In this document: in pieces, positions 60,028 to 64,000 of the stretch
How positions within the stretch are numbered: the stretch's first letter is position 1
How the letters are laid out: each line of letters opens with the position of its first letter
From: DAOSXA01 sp964526835
GTDB lineage: Bacteria; Zixibacteria; MSB-5A5; GN15; FEB-12
Direction of reading: 5' to 3'
Assembly: GCA_964526835.1 (NCBI GenBank)
Contig: CAZGMK010000006.1
Span: 1-64,000 of the forward strand
DNA length: 64,000 nucleotides
The notes under the pieces: model-generated
Databases searched by the model: none
What the model saw: only the letters and a program-made list of their open reading frames with translations
Told to the model about the DNA's origin: nothing
Position numbers and translations under genes: made by a program

Positions 60028-60053
60028 ATTACATAAACTTCTTCTAATGTAAT
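60028..60053. promoter_or_regulatory. Inverted repeat ATTACAT-N12-ATGTAAT
   Basis: Perfect seven-base arms (60028-60034 and 60047-60053) in an A+T-rich patch just past the activator gene. It could be a dimeric-regulator operator for the following gene or a weak hairpin. The rest of 60007-60277 shows no convincing gene; a 60-residue frame at 60169 has no supporting features. Confidence 0.3.
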
Positions 60054-60277
60054 CCGTTGTTCATTTTCTGCGCAACTGTTTGCGTAGGTGTTTCACGGGT
60101 CATCCTGTTGGTAGACTACGACACTTCTCCTCGCCGACCGCATTGCTCGGCCCTATCGGCTTGTCTCTATGGATCATTATGGACAAGAATTAAACCGCCG
60201 TCGAACCCTGTGCCAACATAAGGCTGCAAGAAAAACGATCCGGGAATGGAAATTGCTGTTCATATTCGATACAGGAG

Positions 60278-60760
60278 ATGAAACAAGCAACTATGTTGGA
60301 AGCATCAGGAAAGGCCGGACCGGGATTGCCAATCGAAAATCACCAGAGTGACCCGTTTGTCGACTCTGCGTATCTTGAGCTTAAGCGGGCTGAACGGTAC
60401 CGTCTCTTTCTTTCCATAATTACGCTAGACCTTGGCTTCGGTGACACCCAATCCGGCGATTCTCCGCGGCTGTCTCTGGAGGGTTTGCTGCGGGATATCC
60501 GCAGCGGGATTCGCGCCGTTGACAGCGTCGGAATTGTCGGGCGAAGGCGTCTGACTGTCGTGCTGCCTGAAACCGGGCGGCAGGGTGCAGCTGTGGCGGC
60601 CCGACGCGTGGCCGACCTAGTGCGCAACCGTCTCACTCAGCAGTCACAGGTTCTGAAGGACCAGGTGCTTCAACTCGAGATGGCGTCGTATCCGGATGCG
60701 GCCGGGACTCGTTCGGTTGCTGATTTGCTCGACGAACTCAAGGAAATGAGAATTACGTAA
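60278..60760 (+). CDS. Degenerate GGDEF-like domain protein
   Basis: A 160-residue soluble protein. LELKRAERYRLFLSIITLDL (about 33-52), LLRDIRSGIRAVDSVGIVGR and RLTVVLPETGRQGAAVAARRVADLVRNRL reproduce the nucleotide-cyclase fold of GGDEF domains, in which the last stretch follows the active loop. However, the GG(D/E)EF signature itself is replaced by VGRRRLTVVLP and the metal-binding Asp site is LDLGF, so diguanylate cyclase activity is unlikely; a c-di-GMP- or protein-binding role is possible. The start is uncertain (ATG 60278 or 60293), since AGGAG abuts the first ATG. It stands alone, followed by a clear terminator. Confidence 0.6.
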   Translation: MKQATMLEASGKAGPGLPIENHQSDPFVDSAYLELKRAERYRLFLSIITLDLGFGDTQSGDSPRLSLEGLLRDIRSGIRAVDSVGIVGRRRLTVVLPETGRQGAAVAARRVADLVRNRLTQQSQVLKDQVLQLEMASYPDAAGTRSVADLLDELKEMRIT

Positions 60761-60796
60761 ATACCCCCCTGTTTTCAATACCTCCCATTTTCTGAA

Positions 60797-60828
60797 GGTC
60801 GCTCTTCCCCTCGGGCGGCCTTTTCTTT
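60797..60828 (+). terminator. Rho-independent terminator of the GGDEF-like gene
   Basis: GGTCGCTC (60797-60804) pairs with GGGCGGCC (60813-60820) using two G-T wobbles, followed by TTTTCTTT, 36 bases past the stop codon. Confidence 0.75.
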
Positions 60829-61123
60829 GCCTGATCCATCAGCTCCTCTTGGCGTGGGGTCTGCTGACAGAGCTCGGTTGGCCTACCCGCGCTGCGGAGA
60901 CGAGCCACGCGACTACGGGAGCCAGACTGTTCTGCTGCGTTGTGGACGACCTGGTGTCGCTCGACCTGAAGCAGAGCAGCTGTGAGTTAATGGCCAGGGA
61001 CTACTTCAACACGCCTGTATGAGGTAGCCTTCTCCATGCCGGTTCAGTGGGAACCCCACGGCGGAGTGCTCACTATAAACTGATTGTAAAGTGTACAGGC
61101 CCCGCACGGAATCGTTGTGCCGC
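60829..61123. other. Intergenic DNA without recognised gene
   Basis: This stretch between the terminator and the ABC gene promoter holds no supported frame. The fragment GGCCTACCCG near 60888 resembles the edge of the 17-base repeat region at 11594-11603, so it may contain a decayed repeat copy. Confidence 0.4.
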
Positions 61124-61152
61124 TTGACTTTGCATCCGTGCGCGGCTATTAT
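61124..61152 (+). promoter_or_regulatory. Promoter of the Gld-like ABC operon
   Basis: TTGACT (61124-61129), a 17-base spacer and TATTAT (61147-61152), close to the sigma-70 consensus. The start would be near 61159, leaving a 75-base leader. Confidence 0.65.
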
Positions 61153-61233
61153 AGCCCAACCTGTGTCCGAGTTGAGGCAGGGCGGATAAGTATTTGTAAG
61201 TGAATAGACTAGCCGATGCAAAGGTGAGGTTGA

Positions 61234-62040
61234 ATGATGTCCGCTTCCAATACTGAGGCCATGATTGCGACCGAGGGACTGAGCAAGTACTACGGTGATT
61301 TCGTGGCCATCGACGATATCACCTTCTCCATTCCACGGGGGCAGATTGTCGCTTTTCTCGGCCCCAACGGGGCAGGCAAGTCGACCACGATGAAGATCTT
61401 GACCGGCTTTTTGGCTGCCAGTAAGGGCAAGGCGTCGATCGCCGGTCTGGATATTGCGGGGCAGCGTCTCGAGGCATCCAGGCATCTGGGATATCTGCCG
61501 GAGAATGGTCCTCTCTATGACGAGATGACGCCGCTGGACTTGCTGCGCTTCTTCGGTCGAGCTCGCGGGATCGAGGAGCCGAATCTGGGGAAACGGATCG
61601 CCATCGTCACCGACCAGGCAGCTTTGCACGAGGTGATCGAGAAGCCTATCGGCAAGCTCTCGCGCGGTTATCGTCAGCGCGTCGGCCTGGCCCAGGCGCT
61701 GCTGCATGATCCGGATGTTCTCATCATGGATGAGCCCACCGCCGGTCTGGATCCCAATCAGATCCGCCAGTTCCGGGAGCACATCGGACAGCTTGGCCAG
61801 TCGAAGACGATTCTCATTTCTACCCACATCCTGCAGGAGGTTGAGGCCATCGCCCAGCGAGTGCTGTTCGTCCACCGAGGACGTCTGACCTTCGACGGCA
61901 CGCCCGATCAGCTCAAACAGCAGGGATCGCTGGAAGAAGCATTTTACGGCCTGACCGACCAGAAAGCAGGAGTGGCATACCATGGCGCCGGCCGCATCGA
62001 CACGACCGGCTCAGAACCCAATCAGGGAGGTGGCGTATGA
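61234..62040 (+). CDS. ABC transporter ATP-binding protein, GldA-like
   Basis: A 268-residue ABC ATPase. IATEGLSKYYGDFVAIDDIT opens the domain; Walker A is FLGPNGAGKSTTMKILTG (about 44-61), the Q-loop region LGYLPENGPLYDEMTPLDLL, signature LSRGYRQRVGLAQALL, Walker B VLIMDEPTAGLDPNQI and the H-loop ILISTHILQEVEAI. The group is that of ABC-2-type exporters; GldA of gliding Bacteroidota belongs here, and the next gene encodes GldF-GldG-type sequence, which supports the call. A C-terminal tail of about 35 residues is not part of the fold. The ribosome site GGTGAGG lies just before ATG 61234. The stop overlaps the next start (ATGA). Confidence 0.88.
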   Translation: MMSASNTEAMIATEGLSKYYGDFVAIDDITFSIPRGQIVAFLGPNGAGKSTTMKILTGFLAASKGKASIAGLDIAGQRLEASRHLGYLPENGPLYDEMTPLDLLRFFGRARGIEEPNLGKRIAIVTDQAALHEVIEKPIGKLSRGYRQRVGLAQALLHDPDVLIMDEPTAGLDPNQIRQFREHIGQLGQSKTILISTHILQEVEAIAQRVLFVHRGRLTFDGTPDQLKQQGSLEEAFYGLTDQKAGVAYHGAGRIDTTGSEPNQGGGV

Positions 62041-64000
62041 GGCTGAACATGCATCTCATCTGGGTGCTGTGTCGGCGCGACTTGCTGGCCTATTTCTCCA
62101 GTCCCTCCGGGTATGTCTTCATAACCCTCTTCATCTTCCTTAGCGCCGCCGCTGCTTTCTGGCAGGAGAGGTTCTTTCTAAACAACCTGGCCAACCTTGA
62201 TCAGCTCAACGCCTTCTTTCCGGTCCTGCTGATGTTCTTCGTCCCGGCCCTGACCATGGGGGCGTGGGCCGATGAACGCAAGGCGGGCACCGACGAGCTG
62301 CTGCTTACGCTGCCGGCTACCGATATCGAAGTGGCTCTCGGCAAGTACTTCTCGGTTCTGGGTATCTACACAATCTCGCTGGTGCTGTCGCTTAGCCATG
62401 TGATTGTGTTGTTCTGGCTGGGCAGACCTGATATCGGTCTGCTGTTTTCAAACTACGTCGGTTACTGGCTTTTGGGGGCCGCCTTGCTGGCAGTCGGCAT
62501 GCTGGCTTCGCTATTGACCACCAATGCCACCGTCGCCTTCATCCTGGCGGCTGTCTTCTGCGCCTTCTTTGTGTTTGTCAATTCGGCTCAATGGAATGTC
62601 AGCGACTGGCTCCGCAATACAGTCGGCGGGCTGGGTGTCTGGGATTACTTCAACGACTTCGCCCGCGGTGTGATTAGTTTCAAGGGCCTTCTGTACTTCG
62701 TCTCCCTGGCCTGCGTGATGTTGTACCTGAACATAGTACTTCTGGGTCGTCGACACTGGCCGCAGGAGGCCGGCGGATACAAATTCTGGGTTCACAACCT
62801 GGTTCGAGCCGTGGCCGTGATCGTGGCCGTGATCAGCGTGAACGTCATCCTCGGACGTCCCAGTCTGCGACTGGATGCTACGGCCGAGGGGCTGCATTCG
62901 CTGTCCGAAGAGTCCGAGAAGCTCATTGAGGGTCTGTCCGATGATCGGCCGGTTCTGGTGCAGGCCTTCATAAGTCCTCAGGTACCCCGGGAGTATGTAC
63001 AGACACGCGCTAACCTGGTCAGCAAGCTGCGGGAAATCGCAGCGGTTGCGGGCGACAAGGTCCAGGTTACTATCTATGATACCGAGCCTTTTTCTGACGA
63101 AGCCCGCGATGCCCGCGAGAAGTTCGGAATCGTGCCCAGGACCGTCACCCAGACAGCCACCGCCGGCACCGGGCCAGAGCAGGTCTTCCTCGGCGTCGCT
63201 CTCACCAGCGGTGTCAATGAGGAAGTGATTCCATTTTTCGATCGAGGTCTTCCGGTAGAGTACGAATTGCTGCGCAGTCTGCGCGTTGCGGCGCGGTCGG
63301 AGCGCCGGACAGTCGGGGTTCTGGAGACGCCGGCAAAGGTCTTCGGGGGATTCGACTTCCAGACCATGGGCAGCAACCCGTCGTGGTCTATCGTGCGCGA
63401 ATTGCAGAAGCAGTACGAAGTCGTTCGGGTCAACCCCGGCGAGCCGATCCCGCGCGACCTCGACGGCCTCCTCGTGGTGTTGCCTTCCGGTCTGACTCAG
63501 GCTGAGATGGACCATCTGTCGGAGTACATCCTCGCCGGTGGGCCGACTCTGCTCCTGGTGGATCCGCTTCCGGTTGTCGATGTCGCACTGTCGCCTCTGA
63601 TTCCGCGTGACGCCCAGCGGAACCCTTTCCAGCAAAACCAGCCCGAGCAAGAGCCCAAGGGTGACATCAACGCCTTCATGACCAAGCTGGGCGTCAACTG
63701 GAACCCCTCCCAGATTGTCTGGGACACTTACAACCCGCACCCCGGCCTGCAGCATCTTCAGCCGGAGATCGTGTTTATCGGCGAAGGCAACAAGACCGCG
63801 GATGCATTCAATAGTATGAACCTGGTCAGCTCAGGTTTGCAGGAGCTGGTCATGCTCTATCCCGGCGCGCTGAACAAGATGTACGACGGCAAATATGAGT
63901 TTCAGGCGCTGATGCGTACTGGAAGGATATCAGGTATTTCGCCGTTTCAACAGGTAGTCCGTCCCGGATTCCTGGGAATGGGCTTCCAGCTCAACAGCAA
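62037..64000 (+). CDS. Fused GldF-GldG-like ABC permease/auxiliary protein (cut by window end)
   Basis: An open frame of 654 codons running off the window. Residues 1-245 are an ABC-2 permease with six helices (SPSGYVFITLFIFLSAAAAF, FFVPALTMGAWADERKAGTD, which is the GldF-type motif, and later helices to VMLYLNIVLLG). A further helix (about 262-282) leads into an extracytoplasmic GldG domain: LSEESEKLIEGLSDDRPVLV, YVQTRANLVSKLREIAAVAG and VEYELLRSLRVAARSERRTV, followed by LDGLLVVLPSGLTQAEMD. In Flavobacterium gldF and gldG are separate genes required for gliding; here they are one reading frame. The end, and any following DUF4340 gene, lies outside the window. Confidence 0.85.
   Translation, partial: MRLNMHLIWVLCRRDLLAYFSSPSGYVFITLFIFLSAAAAFWQERFFLNNLANLDQLNAFFPVLLMFFVPALTMGAWADERKAGTDELLLTLPATDIEVALGKYFSVLGIYTISLVLSLSHVIVLFWLGRPDIGLLFSNYVGYWLLGAALLAVGMLASLLTTNATVAFILAAVFCAFFVFVNSAQWNVSDWLRNTVGGLGVWDYFNDFARGVISFKGLLYFVSLACVMLYLNIVLLGRRHWPQEAGGYKFWVHNLVRAVAVIVAVISVNVILGRPSLRLDATAEGLHSLSEESEKLIEGLSDDRPVLVQAFISPQVPREYVQTRANLVSKLREIAAVAGDKVQVTIYDTEPFSDEARDAREKFGIVPRTVTQTATAGTGPEQVFLGVALTSGVNEEVIPFFDRGLPVEYELLRSLRVAARSERRTVGVLETPAKVFGGFDFQTMGSNPSWSIVRELQKQYEVVRVNPGEPIPRDLDGLLVVLPSGLTQAEMDHLSEYILAGGPTLLLVDPLPVVDVALSPLIPRDAQRNPFQQNQPEQEPKGDINAFMTKLGVNWNPSQIVWDTYNPHPGLQHLQPEIVFIGEGNKTADAFNSMNLVSSGLQELVMLYPGALNKMYDGKYEFQALMRTGRISGISPFQQVVRPGFLGMGFQLNS

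Noticed and set aside
60169..60351. 60-residue frame upstream of the GGDEF-like gene
   Set aside because: Overlaps the next gene in another frame, has no ribosome site and no recognisable sequence.
62511..63755. 414-residue frame on the minus strand
   Set aside because: Antisense to the GldF-GldG-like gene, which translates cleanly with helices and family motifs.
1..64000. CRISPR array, tRNA or rRNA genes
   Set aside because: No regularly spaced direct repeats were seen. No cloverleaf or conserved rRNA stretch was recognised, although a tool-based scan could still find a tRNA.

Overview
The window looks like chromosome from an uncultured diderm bacterium of the Fibrobacterota-Chlorobiota-Bacteroidota (FCB) group, most likely a Zixibacteria-like lineage. 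The taxon is inferred, not measured. Supporting signs are dockerin-like DIADLVY repeats in a secreted protein, two proteins ending in type IX secretion (T9SS) sorting domains, a gingipain-like C25 peptidase, a PorX-type response regulator beside a PorY-like kinase, GldA/GldF-G-like ABC genes, an apolipoprotein N-acyltransferase (so an outer membrane) and moderately high G+C. Intergenic DNA is scarce and most genes overlap their neighbours by 1-4 bases.

Layout. 1-1305: a secreted dockerin/FISUMP-type protein, then about 840 bases of stacked palindromic repeats. 1306-4441: a polyferredoxin membrane protein and Tat-exported DUF362 protein pair, then a small exported protein. 4535-6270: a compact three-gene operon of lower G+C (TIGR04255-family protein plus two unknowns), the most accessory-looking part of the window. 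6481-11520: two NAD-dependent epimerases, a tiny DUF5989 membrane protein, an SGNH hydrolase, a class V aminotransferase and a small membrane protein. 11521-14147: a second repeat pile-up, a type IV pilin-like gene behind a good sigma-54 promoter, and an NtrC/PilR-type activator. 14257-26365: URO-D family protein, GAF (fRMsr-like) protein, methyltransferase, then a long operon purM-gpmI-lnt-propeller protein-GNAT/FemAB-two glycosyltransferases. 26385-28688: C25 peptidase with T9SS domain.

29099-45365 is a complete division and cell wall (dcw) cluster in classical order: mraZ-rsmH-ftsL-ftsI(PASTA)-murE-murF-mraY-murD-ftsW-murG-murC-ftsQ-ftsA-ftsZ, without murB or ddl. An array of MraZ-type boxes precedes it. 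A lone short flagellin gene and rpmB follow. 47142-60006 is a second long co-directional run: serS, PorY-like kinase, PorX, tsaE, tsaB, rimI, accD, folC, then three signalling proteins (GAF kinase, REC-GAF-GAF kinase, sigma-54 activator). The window ends in a degenerate GGDEF-like protein and a GldA-like ATPase followed by a fused GldF-GldG protein cut by the edge.

Themes. (i) T9SS substrates and their probable regulators PorX/PorY lie in one stretch. (ii) Four genes (7696, 7910, 11520, 16744) have sigma-70-like promoters whose -10 hexamer ends exactly six bases before the ATG and no Shine-Dalgarno, which predicts leaderless mRNAs. (iii) Sigma-54-like -24/-12 elements with exact spacing precede the pilin, the C25 peptidase, the flagellin and one sigma-54 activator, and two sigma-54 activators are encoded here. 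No tRNA, rRNA, CRISPR array, transposase or phage gene was seen.
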